Source of the DNA: JAWUWD01 sp034112085
GTDB taxonomy: Bacteria > Bacteroidota > Bacteroidia > Cytophagales > Cyclobacteriaceae
DNA length: 18,238 nt
Direction of reading: 5' to 3'
Assembly (NCBI GenBank): GCA_034112085.1
Contig: JAWUWD010000137.1
Coordinates: 1 to 18,238, forward strand
In this document: positions 7,013 through 14,567 of the stretch, one piece after another
Position numbering within the stretch: position 1 is the stretch's first letter
Layout: each line of letters opens with the position of its first letter
Position numbers and translations under genes: made by a program
Notes under the pieces: generated by a model
Told to the model about the DNA's origin: nothing
Databases searched by the model: none
The model's input: the letters and a program-made list of their open reading frames with translations, nothing else

Positions 7013-7522
7013 ATGAAAGAAGCCAAATATCCAAGATCATTTTCACATATAGGGATTACAGTACCAGACATAAATAAAGCAGTCGATTTTTATCAAGAAG
7101 TCATGGGCTGGTATGTGATTATGCCACCATCTGTAGTTACAAAAGAGAGAGATACGGCCATTGGACAAATGTGTATTGATGTCTTTGGGGAGGATTGGGA
7201 AGAATTCGAAATTGCGCACATGTCTACTTCTGATGGCATTGGGATTGAGTTATTTTCATTTTCACATGGAATCAAAGAAGCTCCGACATTCAACCCTTTC
7301 AATACTGGTCTTTTTCACTTTTGTGTTCAAGACCCTAATATTGAAGCTTTGACAAATAAAATAGTAGAACATGGAGGGAAACAACGGATGCCTATAAGAG
7401 AGTATTATCCTGATGAAAAACCTTTTAAAATGGTCTATGTTGAAGACCCTTTTGGAATTGTGTTCGAGATATATACCCACAGTTATGAATTGACTTATTC
7501 TTCTGGAGCCTACCAAAAATAA
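7013..7522 (+). CDS. VOC-superfamily (glyoxalase/dioxygenase-like) protein
   Basis: A 169-residue, two-module vicinal oxygen chelate protein. Module one begins SHIGITVPDINKAVDFYQEVMGW (11-33); module two has GLFHFCVQDPNIEAL (99-113) and ends YVEDPFGIVFEIYTH (142-156). The usual four metal ligands are present at the expected places: H12, E79 (GIELF), H102 and E152, so a divalent metal enzyme is likely. The substrate cannot be read from the sequence; lactoylglutathione lyase, methylmalonyl-CoA epimerase-like and dioxygenase-like members share this fold. It is cytosolic with no signal peptide. It is a single gene with its own upstream region of about 127 nt. Confidence 0.8.
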   Translation: MKEAKYPRSFSHIGITVPDINKAVDFYQEVMGWYVIMPPSVVTKERDTAIGQMCIDVFGEDWEEFEIAHMSTSDGIGIELFSFSHGIKEAPTFNPFNTGLFHFCVQDPNIEALTNKIVEHGGKQRMPIREYYPDEKPFKMVYVEDPFGIVFEIYTHSYELTYSSGAYQK

Positions 7523-7626
7523 AATTACTCATAGCAATGGCTGTAGCAACAATTTGAGATTGAGGAAAGACTGTCATCAGAAATAAAACAGTGACTCATA
7601 ATTGGTAATAAAAAATTTATGATAAC

Positions 7627-8370
7627 ATGATAGTAACTAAAGGAATTAGTGTTGGTAAACTAATAAAATGGACGGCTCACCACATCCTGTGGCTTTTAGC
7701 ACTAATGGGGGCAATCACAACACTCTATTATTTCAAAATTATTAATATAAATATTCCTTGGCTACCCGTTTCCTTTGTAGGTACAGCAGTAGCCTTTTAT
7801 GTTGGTTTTAAAAACAACCAAGCCTATGACCGTATGTGGGAAGCCCGTAAAATATGGGGCGGAATAGTTAATGACAGCCGTTCTTGTGGTATGATGATCG
7901 ATGGGTTTATCACCAATTTATTCACAGATAATAAAATTGAAAAAGCTGAAATTCATAAGATAAAAAAAAGATTAATATACAGGCATATTGGATGGCTTTA
8001 TGCGCTCAGAAGCCAACTATTGGTTGCAGCACCTTGGGAACATATTAGTCAAGGTGGTCACACGGCACGGCAAGCCAAAATGTATCAAGAAAAATTCGGA
8101 ATTGGCTTAATAGATGATGATATCACTAGAACAGAACTCAGGCACTTTCTTCCAACAGATGAGCACGATAGACTCATAGGATACGCCAATACTGCTACAC
8201 AAATAATAAATGAGCAGTCACGCGACTTAGTACAACTTAGGGAACAAGAACTGATTGAGGACTTCCGTCATATGGAATTAGCGAATCTTTTGAAAAATTT
8301 TTACACCCATCAAGGGAAAAATGAAAGAATAAAGAAATTTCCTTTACCACGACACAATATGCCAATATGA
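7627..8370 (+). CDS. Bestrophin-family channel, N-terminal part (frameshifted)
   Basis: N-terminal ~70% of a bestrophin-family (UPF0187) inner-membrane anion/cation channel. Visible are the first membrane helix (ILWLLALMGAITTLYYF), the second helix region with the hallmark FVGTAVAFYVGFKNNQAYDRMWEARKIWGGIVNDSR (50-85) and later cytosolic helices. The frame ends PLPRHNMPI-stop, where homologues continue from PRQYA into another membrane helix. That continuation is encoded by the next frame (8367-8663). Deleting one CA from CACA at 8353-8356 restores PRQYANMSRYFVG and joins both parts. So this is most simply one gene broken by a 2-nt insertion. A split two-subunit channel coupled by the ATGA overlap, or frameshift recoding, is possible but less likely. 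Confidence 0.85.
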   Translation: MIVTKGISVGKLIKWTAHHILWLLALMGAITTLYYFKIININIPWLPVSFVGTAVAFYVGFKNNQAYDRMWEARKIWGGIVNDSRSCGMMIDGFITNLFTDNKIEKAEIHKIKKRLIYRHIGWLYALRSQLLVAAPWEHISQGGHTARQAKMYQEKFGIGLIDDDITRTELRHFLPTDEHDRLIGYANTATQIINEQSRDLVQLREQELIEDFRHMELANLLKNFYTHQGKNERIKKFPLPRHNMPI

Positions 8371-8663
8371 GCAGATACTTCGTGGGCATTTTTATTATGC
8401 TCCTACCCTTTAGTATGATACCTGAGCTAATGAAAATAGGTGAATATGGCCTATGGCTTTCTATACCGATTACGGCTCTTATTGGTTGGATTTATGTAAT
8501 GATGGAAATAGTAGGAGATTATACAGAAAATCCTTTTCAAGGAATGGCCAATGATATTCCTATGATGTCACTATTCCGTGTAATAGAAATTGATCTTAGA
8601 GAAATGCTTGGTGAAACTGATTTGCCTCCGGTCATTGAATCTAAGAATGGAGTGTTGATGTAA
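8367..8663 (+). CDS. Bestrophin-family channel, C-terminal part (frameshifted)
   Basis: Continuation of the bestrophin gene in a different frame (98 residues). It carries the third and fourth membrane segments (RYFVGIFIMLLPFSMIPEL; LWLSIPITALIGWIYVMMEIVGDY) and the conserved tail TENPFQGMANDIPMMSLFRVIEIDLREMLGE, which in bestrophins forms part of the cytosolic domain. Its ATG overlaps the stop of the upstream frame (ATGA at 8367-8370), so re-initiation could give a separate polypeptide, but a stand-alone C-terminal half is not a known channel form. The total of the two parts (about 345 residues) fits one intact protein. No lesions other than the junction were seen, so the mutation is probably recent. 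Confidence 0.8.
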   Translation: MSRYFVGIFIMLLPFSMIPELMKIGEYGLWLSIPITALIGWIYVMMEIVGDYTENPFQGMANDIPMMSLFRVIEIDLREMLGETDLPPVIESKNGVLM

Positions 8664-8851
8664 GTCATGATCTTTGTATCTAGAACGCTGTATTTTAAAT
8701 AAAAACCCAACTAGTACTACTGAAGAGACATATTCAGTTTATAATTACTACAACTGCTACCCTATCAGAAATAACTATTACAAAAATTGCACAGTTCATC
8801 CTTACTAGAACAATTTAATGAGAGTACCTCTTCCCGGAAAAGCAGCGTATT

Positions 8852-9904
8852 ATGACTAAGAAACAAAAAATACGAATCGTTAGAATAGCATTGGCTATTG
8901 GAACCGCAATCTCCATGCTGTTTGTACCATGGATTCTGGTAAAGGCGTGGATAGTACCAATACCTGATACAGTTCAAGAACAAGTAGATGAAGCCATTGG
9001 TTATGGATTTGATGGAATGATTGTTTACGTAGACGAAGAAGGAAAACCACCAGCATTTTATACAGCTGGATGGCATGACCGAAAAAACAAAACACCTGCC
9101 CGCGCACAAGCCTTATTCAATATTGGCAGTATCAGTAAGTTATATGTCGCTGTTGCTATCACCAAATTGGTCAATGACGAGCGCTTGTCTTTGGATCAAA
9201 CGCTCGCTGATTACTTTCCGGAATTGGTAGGAAGGATTGAAAATGCCGATAAAATCACTTTGCGAATGATGGTTCAACACCGGAGTGGCATTCCCAACTA
9301 CACCGATTACGGCTATTGGGAAAAGCCACCAGAAAGCCATGAAGAAACCCTTGAATTAGCACTTAATTTACCTGCTAACTTTGAACCTGGTGAAGATTAT
9401 GGATATTCTAACACTAATTATTTATTGCTACGGAAGCTCATAGACAAGGTAGTGGGCTATAGCCGACACCAATATATCAAGGAGGAAATTTTGATTCCAC
9501 TCGGGCTAAACAATACTTTTAGTTCAATTAGCGAAGTAAATATTGACGATGTCATGAGTGGCTATTATGTAGGGTATGAAGATGATCAAAAGACTGAGTA
9601 TAAAGGAATATTTGCCACAGCAGCCGATGTGGGCATATTCTTGAGGGCTTTAAACGATGGCTCCGTATTTGATGAAGGAGAACAGGAAATCTATTCCTCC
9701 ATTTACGTCTACGAACATGGAGGTCTGGTTCCCGGCTATCAGAGCCTGGCAGAATATCATAAAGACATAGACACTGTTGTTGTTCAATTTATGAATACAA
9801 CTGATTTTGAGGGGTACGAATGGAATTTATCACAAATCGTAATTAACCGCATTGTAAAAATACTGAGAAGAAAAAAAGCTCGTAATAATGTGTCAAGGCA
9901 TTAG
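8852..9904 (+). CDS. Membrane-anchored serine hydrolase (class C beta-lactamase/PBP fold)
   Basis: A 350-residue serine hydrolase of the beta-lactamase family (Pfam PF00144), the group that includes class C beta-lactamases, DD-peptidases and esterases. An N-terminal uncleaved helix (about 9-35) anchors it with the domain in the periplasm. The nucleophile motif SISK (S93, K96) is in FNIGSISKLY, the second motif YSN at 185-187 (YGYSNTNY), and the third motif is HGG at 289-291 in place of KTG, as in many esterase/DD-peptidase-like members. HRSGIPNYTDY (143-153) is typical of the family. The region between GYYVGYED and the HGG strand is short compared with many homologues. True beta-lactamase activity is unlikely to be deducible; peptidase or esterase activity is as likely. 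It is a single gene. Confidence 0.85.
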   Translation: MTKKQKIRIVRIALAIGTAISMLFVPWILVKAWIVPIPDTVQEQVDEAIGYGFDGMIVYVDEEGKPPAFYTAGWHDRKNKTPARAQALFNIGSISKLYVAVAITKLVNDERLSLDQTLADYFPELVGRIENADKITLRMMVQHRSGIPNYTDYGYWEKPPESHEETLELALNLPANFEPGEDYGYSNTNYLLLRKLIDKVVGYSRHQYIKEEILIPLGLNNTFSSISEVNIDDVMSGYYVGYEDDQKTEYKGIFATAADVGIFLRALNDGSVFDEGEQEIYSSIYVYEHGGLVPGYQSLAEYHKDIDTVVVQFMNTTDFEGYEWNLSQIVINRIVKILRRKKARNNVSRH

Positions 9905-9921
9905 AAATATCCTTGGTGCTC

Positions 9922-9939
9922 ATCCTTAGTTATAAGGAT
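9922..9939 (+). other. Small hairpin after the serine hydrolase gene
   Basis: ATCCTTA (9922-9928) and TAAGGAT (9933-9939) form a perfect 7-bp stem with a GTTA loop, 18 nt after the stop codon. No T tract follows, so it may stabilise the mRNA end rather than act as an intrinsic terminator. Confidence 0.3.
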
Positions 9940-9948
9940 ATAAACCGC

Positions 9949-10038
9949 ATGCAATACGACAAAGATTTAGAATCAGAATTCAAAGAACTATTTCTAGAGG
10001 AATACTTTATAAGCCAAGTGATAGACATAAACTCATAA
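9949..10038 (+). CDS. Small open frame (29 aa) upstream of the AlkD-like gene
   Basis: ATG at 9949 opens a 29-codon frame (MQYDKDLESEFKELFLEEYF...) ending TAA at 10036-10038, 6 nt before the AlkD TTG start and in the same frame. The peptide is acidic and helical and resembles nothing I recognise. It could be a leader peptide, the end of a lost gene, or chance. Confidence 0.15.
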   Translation: MQYDKDLESEFKELFLEEYFISQVIDINS

Positions 10039-10044
10039 AAACAA

Positions 10045-10770
10045 TTGACTTATAAAGAAATCATAGATGGTCTTTATGATTTGAAAGATCCCGAAAAGGT
10101 AACTTTCAAAGAGAAAAAATTTGGAATAGTTTCAAACAACTCTTTAGGGATTTATCATAAAGAGTTGAAAATAATAGCCAAAGAGATTGGCCATAATAAT
10201 GAACTTGCCCTCCAACTTTTTGATAGCGGAATTTATGAGGGGCGACTTTTATGCAGTAAAATGTTCCGGCCTAAAGATGTTACTAAACCACTAATGGAAA
10301 GATGGGTGAAGACGTTTGAGAATTGGGAAATTTGCGACAGCTTCAGTATGGGACTTTTTTCAAAAAGTGAATTTGCTCTTCCCAAAATATTGGAATGGAC
10401 TAAAAGAGAGTCGGAATTTGAAAAAAGAGCAGGTTTTGCGACTTTGGCTTCTTTTTGTATGGCAGATAAAACGTCAGAGAACGAACTCTTTGATCGATTT
10501 TTCCTCATAATAAAACAGGAGGCAAGTGACGAAAGATTATATGTCAAGAAAGCAGTTAACTGGGCTTTGAGGAATATAGGAAAACGGAATATTGACCTCA
10601 ATAGAAAAGCAATAGAAATAGCTTATGAAATTTTAGATTATGACAATAAATCAGCTAAATGGATTGCAAAAAATGCCTTGACAGAATTACAAAAAGAAAA
10701 TATAAGAATGTCAGATTATCCCAGAAATGACTATAGACGACCCTCTTTAGATAACATACACAAAACATAA
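10045..10770 (+). CDS. DNA alkylation repair enzyme, AlkD family
   Basis: A 241-residue HEAT-like-repeat protein of the DNA alkylation repair (AlkD, PF08713) family, DNA glycosylases that remove bulky or charged alkylated bases. Family features: EKVTFKEKKFGI (17-28), GHNNELALQLFDSGIYEGRLL (49-69), NWEICDSFS (93-101) with the catalytic-site Trp-x-x-Cys-Asp (W94, D98), FEKRAGFATLA (125-135) with the conserved Arg R128, and KKAVNWALRNIGKRN (168-182) with the Trp near the active site (W173). The first codon is TTG: a stop (10036) is only two codons upstream, and the next in-frame ATG is at residue 73, inside the fold. The family N-terminus TYKEIIDGL fits the TTG exactly, so this is probably an ATG-to-TTG change, with no clear Shine-Dalgarno. 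Expression may be low. Confidence 0.8.
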   Translation: MTYKEIIDGLYDLKDPEKVTFKEKKFGIVSNNSLGIYHKELKIIAKEIGHNNELALQLFDSGIYEGRLLCSKMFRPKDVTKPLMERWVKTFENWEICDSFSMGLFSKSEFALPKILEWTKRESEFEKRAGFATLASFCMADKTSENELFDRFFLIIKQEASDERLYVKKAVNWALRNIGKRNIDLNRKAIEIAYEILDYDNKSAKWIAKNALTELQKENIRMSDYPRNDYRRPSLDNIHKT

Positions 10771-10868
10771 TCAATTAAGGTTTCTAAAGAAATTAGTACT
10801 CTGAAATTGATTTAAAAGAACTTTTTATTTTTCACAGACTCTCTGGAAAACCCTTCGTGTAAAGGTAT

Positions 10869-11954
10869 CTATTGGTTTTTGAATTCTTTGAAAAATGGAT
10901 AATCAGTCAACCCTTTATTACCCAAAGTATACCAATTAGAACGATCACGAATAGCTAGAGGCCATTCATTTTTGAAGCGTTCTACTAAATCCGGATTAGC
11001 TATAAAATCACGTCCAAAAGCGATCAAATCTGCCTCATTATCTAGTAGTGTTTTTTCTGCTGATTCCTTAGTGAAGTCACCACAAAGCATCAATGTTCCA
11101 TTATAATTAGAACGCAACTCTTTCCATAATTTGAATTTTTCGGGATAGGGCTCGCCCATGTGACTTAAATGCAAATAAGCCAAATCCAATGAATTGAGTT
11201 CTTCAATCAAAGCGTTGTACACTCTAAATAGTTCTGATGGGTTTTCTTTAGTGTCAGCATAGCTAAACGGTGAAATACGTAAAGCTACTTTCTCTGATCC
11301 AATGGCTGAACAAGAACTTTTAATAACTTCTAATAGAAATCGTATCCTATTCTTGATTTCTCCACCATATTCATCTGTACGTGTGTTACTGGATTGGTTA
11401 AGGAACTGATTGGGAAGATAACCATGAGCACTATGTATTTCTACTCCATCAAAACCAGCCTCAATTGCCAATTCTGAGCATCTTCTAAACTCATCAATAG
11501 ATGTTTTTATCTCATCTATTGTCATCGCTCTAGGAACCGTATAAGGCTGCTTATCGTTATCATAAGTACTTATTTCTCCTTCTTGTCGAATAGATGAAGG
11601 TCCTAGTACTTCTGCCCCATGGTCCAAATTATTTGAATGTCCCACACGACCCGTATGCATTACTTGTAAAAAAATCTTCCCTCCTTTTTTATGTACGGCC
11701 TTTGTAATCGGTATCCAAGCTTCTTTCTGCTCCTCATTATATAATCCTGGCATATTTGCATAACCAGCTCCGTTAGGAGAAGGTGAAGACCCTTCAGCAA
11801 TAATTAACCCCGCACTTGAACGCTGAGCATAATATTCAGCCATTATAGGAACAGGAACATGCTCTTTCGTTGACCTTTTTCGAGTAAGTGGTGCCATTAC
11901 TATCTTGGAAGAAAGTAACAGCCCACTCAGTTTTGATTCTTCTAATAATCTCAT
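10869..11954 (-). CDS. Old Yellow Enzyme family NAD(P)H:flavin oxidoreductase
   Basis: A 361-residue TIM-barrel FMN enzyme of the Old Yellow Enzyme/NemA class, which reduces activated C=C bonds, quinones, nitro compounds or similar electrophiles with NAD(P)H. Motifs: KIVMAPLTRKRS (17-28) FMN entry loop, AGLIIAEGSSPSPNGAGY (48-65), the substrate-binding motif in GVEIHSAHGYLPNQFLNQSSN with H-x-x-H, TRTDEYGGEIKNRIRF, and the FMN-phosphate loop LIAFGRDFIANPDL. The length is typical. It lies 21 nt after the GPx gene on the same strand and should be co-transcribed with it, which ties it to peroxide or electrophile stress. The natural substrate is not deducible. Confidence 0.9.
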   Translation of the reverse strand: MRLLEESKLSGLLLSSKIVMAPLTRKRSTKEHVPVPIMAEYYAQRSSAGLIIAEGSSPSPNGAGYANMPGLYNEEQKEAWIPITKAVHKKGGKIFLQVMHTGRVGHSNNLDHGAEVLGPSSIRQEGEISTYDNDKQPYTVPRAMTIDEIKTSIDEFRRCSELAIEAGFDGVEIHSAHGYLPNQFLNQSSNTRTDEYGGEIKNRIRFLLEVIKSSCSAIGSEKVALRISPFSYADTKENPSELFRVYNALIEELNSLDLAYLHLSHMGEPYPEKFKLWKELRSNYNGTLMLCGDFTKESAEKTLLDNEADLIAFGRDFIANPDLVERFKNEWPLAIRDRSNWYTLGNKGLTDYPFFKEFKNQ

Positions 11955-11975
11955 TGCCGAAAAATAGAGAATATT

Positions 11976-12548
11976 TTATAATAGATTTATGATTTTTGAA
12001 CTTAATGGTTTCGTGGTAGACATAAAGTAATCCAACATTCTACCCTCTTCGTCAACTAAGTATTTTTGAAAATTCCACTTGACAGAAGCGCCCACTTTTC
12101 CATTCTCACTCTTCTTAGTTAGCCATTTATATAGGTCGTGCTGATTATCTCCACTTACATCAATTTTTTCTGTGATTAAGAACTTTACTCCATAATTTCT
12201 TTCACAAAAAGAGGCAATTTCTACTGAAGTCCCGGGCTCCTGTTTACCAAATTGATTACATGGTAAACCTATCACCACTAAGTTATCTTTATAAAGATCA
12301 TGTAATTCTTGCAGTTCACCGTATTGAGGAGTAAAACCACATTTAGAGGCCACATTCACAAATAGGATCTTTTTACCTTTAAAGCTTGAAAAATCTATTT
12401 TACCTCCTTCAAGAGAATCTATTGAGAATTCAATATCGTACAATGAAGGTGTTCCCTGGGCATTAGTTTTTGAGAAAAAGCTAGACATAGTAAGTAGTGT
12501 TAGAATTATATATTTGAAAAATTTCATATGCTTAATAATGTTGTACAA
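11976..12548 (-). CDS. Glutathione peroxidase-family thiol peroxidase, probably periplasmic
   Basis: Reduces hydroperoxides through a reactive cysteine. The catalytic tetrad is present: C70 in NVASKCGFT, Q103 in LPCNQFGKQEPGT, W158 and N159 in VKWNFQKYLVD. C115 (SFCERNYGVKF) sits where the resolving cysteine lies in thioredoxin-dependent GPx enzymes, so thioredoxin-like reductants are more likely than glutathione. An N-terminal hydrophobic signal (KFFKYIILTLLTMSSFFS, about 9-26) suggests export; M8 at 12527 is a better start than M1 because the signal peptide then begins MKFFK. First gene of a two-gene operon with the OYE-family gene. Divergent from the SDR gene, sharing a ~190-nt intergenic region. 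The GPx side has TAACTTTA near 12570 (7/8 match to the -7 box). Confidence 0.9.
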   Translation of the reverse strand: MYNIIKHMKFFKYIILTLLTMSSFFSKTNAQGTPSLYDIEFSIDSLEGGKIDFSSFKGKKILFVNVASKCGFTPQYGELQELHDLYKDNLVVIGLPCNQFGKQEPGTSVEIASFCERNYGVKFLITEKIDVSGDNQHDLYKWLTKKSENGKVGASVKWNFQKYLVDEEGRMLDYFMSTTKPLSSKIINLL

Positions 12549-12740
12549 CTAAATTTAAATAAAGTTAGACATAATTAACGTCAATTGAACAATTATTGCA
12601 GATAGATTTTCAGGATCTTGTAAAAAAACACTTATTGAAATAAACCACAACAACTTCTCTTTTGATTTCTGTTAAGTCAGCTAATTTCAAATGCCAATCC
12701 GTACATTTAGAACATCATAATCTCAAGAACAAAAAATGAC

Positions 12741-13655
12741 ATGAACATGAGTTTTAACATCAATAAGATAGATTCACAAAAAGGAAAAGTCGCGATAGTC
12801 ACTGGTGCCAACTCTGGACTTGGTAAAGAAATCACTATTGGTTTAGCCAAGAAAGATGTTAAAGTGATTATGGCTTGCCGAAATTTAGAGAAGGCCGAGA
12901 TTATCAAATTGGAAATTATTAATGCTATTCCATCTGCTGATATTGAAGTCATGCAATTGAATCTTACTAGCTTGGCGAGTGTCAGAAGCTTCGTGAAATC
13001 TTTCTCTGACAAACACAATCAATTAAATTTTTTGATTGAAAATGCGGGGATTATGGTTCCTCCATTTGTGAAAACAGAAGATGGTTTTGAAAGTCAAATG
13101 GGCGTGAATTATTTCAGTCATTTTTTACTTACTAATTTATTAATGCCTTTGCTTAATAAAACCGAAGGCGCTAGAATAGCTACAACAAGCAGCATTGCAC
13201 ACGAAAATGGCCAAATTGATTTCAACAATTTAAACGCTGAAAGAAATTATTCCAAAATGGACGCTTACAGCCAAAGCAAATTAGCTTGTTTGATGTTCGC
13301 CTATGAATTGCAGCGAAGATTGGATAAGGCGGGTAGCAAAGTTATAGCCGTATCAGCACATCCAGGAGTATCGAATACCAATCTATTTTCTAATATTCCT
13401 AAGCTTATGCAAGTATTGATGACCCCCTTGCTCCCATTTTTCACTCATACTCCAGATAAAGCAGCATTACCAATGCTTTATGCAGTTTTAGGAGATGATG
13501 TTATCGGAGGAGATTATTTTGGCCCTGCAGGTTTTAAAGGAATGAAAGGCAGACCATCAAAGGTTAATTCCAAACCGAATTCTAAGAATGAAGATGTTGC
13601 CATAAAATTATGGGAAGAGTCAGAAAAACTCACTGGTGAGAAATTTGATATTTAA
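12741..13655 (+). CDS. Short-chain dehydrogenase/reductase
   Basis: A 304-residue NAD(P)-dependent oxidoreductase with a classical SDR Rossmann fold: VAIVTGANSGLGKEI (17-31) with TGxxxGxG, ACRN (45-48) for the adenosine phosphate, NAG (101-103), catalytic S150/S151, Y176 and K180 (YSQSK). The C-terminal loop SAHPGVSNTNLF and the tail FGPAGFKGMKGRPSKVNS resemble the retinol-dehydrogenase/WW-domain-oxidoreductase-like subgroup, but the substrate is unknown. It is cytosolic. A second ATG two codons in (MSFN) may be the real start. Divergent from the GPx-OYE operon; there is no clear -7 match upstream except TACATTTA at 12702-12709 (7/8). Confidence 0.88.
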   Translation: MNMSFNINKIDSQKGKVAIVTGANSGLGKEITIGLAKKDVKVIMACRNLEKAEIIKLEIINAIPSADIEVMQLNLTSLASVRSFVKSFSDKHNQLNFLIENAGIMVPPFVKTEDGFESQMGVNYFSHFLLTNLLMPLLNKTEGARIATTSSIAHENGQIDFNNLNAERNYSKMDAYSQSKLACLMFAYELQRRLDKAGSKVIAVSAHPGVSNTNLFSNIPKLMQVLMTPLLPFFTHTPDKAALPMLYAVLGDDVIGGDYFGPAGFKGMKGRPSKVNSKPNSKNEDVAIKLWEESEKLTGEKFDI

Positions 13656-13811
13656 AGTATCCCCCAGTCTTCACAAAGAGTCAATTACAATAGCAACAAT
13701 TGTTAATTAGCCATTTATTATTGCATCTGGGTTTTAAAAATTAACAAGACAATGTATAAAGTTATAAACAGAGTAAACTCGAAAGTTTATCGCTTCCCTC
13801 TTGTCGAATAT

Positions 13812-13819
13812 TAGCTTTG
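13812..13819 (+). promoter_or_regulatory. Possible -7 box (TAGCTTTG) before the MscS-type gene
   Basis: An exact TAnnTTTG match 22 nt before the MscS start codon. The nearest -33-like element is TTTA at 13786-13789 (gap 22, imperfect), so only the -7 part is convincing. Confidence 0.35.
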
Positions 13820-13841
13820 TTGATAATTAGATAAAGATAAA

Positions 13842-14336
13842 ATGAACTTAATAGAAATTAAAATATTAGAAACCACTATATCTATCATTGTGTTCTTTCT
13901 AATCCGAATAGTAATCGTAGCATTCATTAATAAAACTGTCACCAAAAATCTTCTTCATAGAACACGTGGGAAAATAATTAAAAAGATTTTTAACGTAGTT
14001 ATATCATCACTCACTATCATTTTTGTTCTGACAGTTTGGGGTGTGGGACAGTCTGAATTGTTCGTGTTTATGGCCTCAGTACTTACAGTGATAGGTATAG
14101 CATTATTTGCACAATGGTCTCACTTATCAAACTTGACAGCAGGGATAATAATTTTCTTTAATCATTCAGTCAAATTGGATGATACTATATCCATAATGGA
14201 TAAGGAATTTGAAGTGGAAGGTAGGATAAACGATATTGGATTGTTCTTTGTCAGACTTACAACGAAAGAAGAAGAAGAAGTCTCGTTGCCAAATAATATA
14301 TTTCTACAAAAAATGATTAAAAAGAAAAATGTATAA
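13842..14336 (+). CDS. Small mechanosensitive channel (MscS family)
   Basis: A 164-residue inner-membrane channel protein releasing osmolytes under hypo-osmotic tension. Three hydrophobic helices are visible (about 12-30, 48-68, 72-107); the third carries the pore-lining MscS signature IGIALFAQWSHLSNLTAGIIIFF (84-106), with small residues Gly/Ala spaced along one face. A short beta domain follows (KLDDTISIMDKEFEVEGRINDIGLFFVRLTT) and the protein stops after SLPNNIFLQKMIKK, so the large C-terminal cytosolic cage of E. coli MscS (286 aa) is missing. The end NN(I)F corresponds to the normal beta-domain end, so it is probably a natural short form, not a truncation. It is a single gene with a candidate -7 box. 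Confidence 0.85.
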   Translation: MNLIEIKILETTISIIVFFLIRIVIVAFINKTVTKNLLHRTRGKIIKKIFNVVISSLTIIFVLTVWGVGQSELFVFMASVLTVIGIALFAQWSHLSNLTAGIIIFFNHSVKLDDTISIMDKEFEVEGRINDIGLFFVRLTTKEEEEVSLPNNIFLQKMIKKKNV

Positions 14337-14567
14337 TAAAGTACATTATAGCCACTGTCGATTTGATTATCCATGCGTTTTAATTGGAGGTCAAGTAAAC
14401 AGTATTGACTAATTGATATACGTTAAGCTTCTTCATTCATACTGCATCGCTCTTATAGAAAACCTATTAAAACTTCCCAAAGCAAACGACTTTTTCAATC
14501 AGAATACTGATTAGCTAACTACTTTTCTACAAAGATTATTAAAACAGATAAAACAGAGTATTTTCCT

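Noticed and set aside
7627..8663. Two separate genes for a channel and a small membrane protein
   Set aside because: Both parts form one continuous bestrophin sequence; a two-base CA insertion explains the split.
8765..9340. Minus-strand frames over the serine hydrolase
   Set aside because: They overlap the clearly conserved SISK, YSN-bearing gene and show no domain.
8852..9904. Antibiotic-resistance beta-lactamase
   Set aside because: The family includes many peptidases and esterases; HGG replaces KTG and nothing shows beta-lactam activity.
10012..10022. Fourth repeat copy (GCCAAGTGATA shared with copy C)
   Set aside because: Only an 11-base match; flanking sequence is not alike and there is no hairpin.
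13842..14336. Truncated MscS pseudogene
   Set aside because: It ends at the natural end of the beta domain with no frameshift, so a short natural form is more likely.
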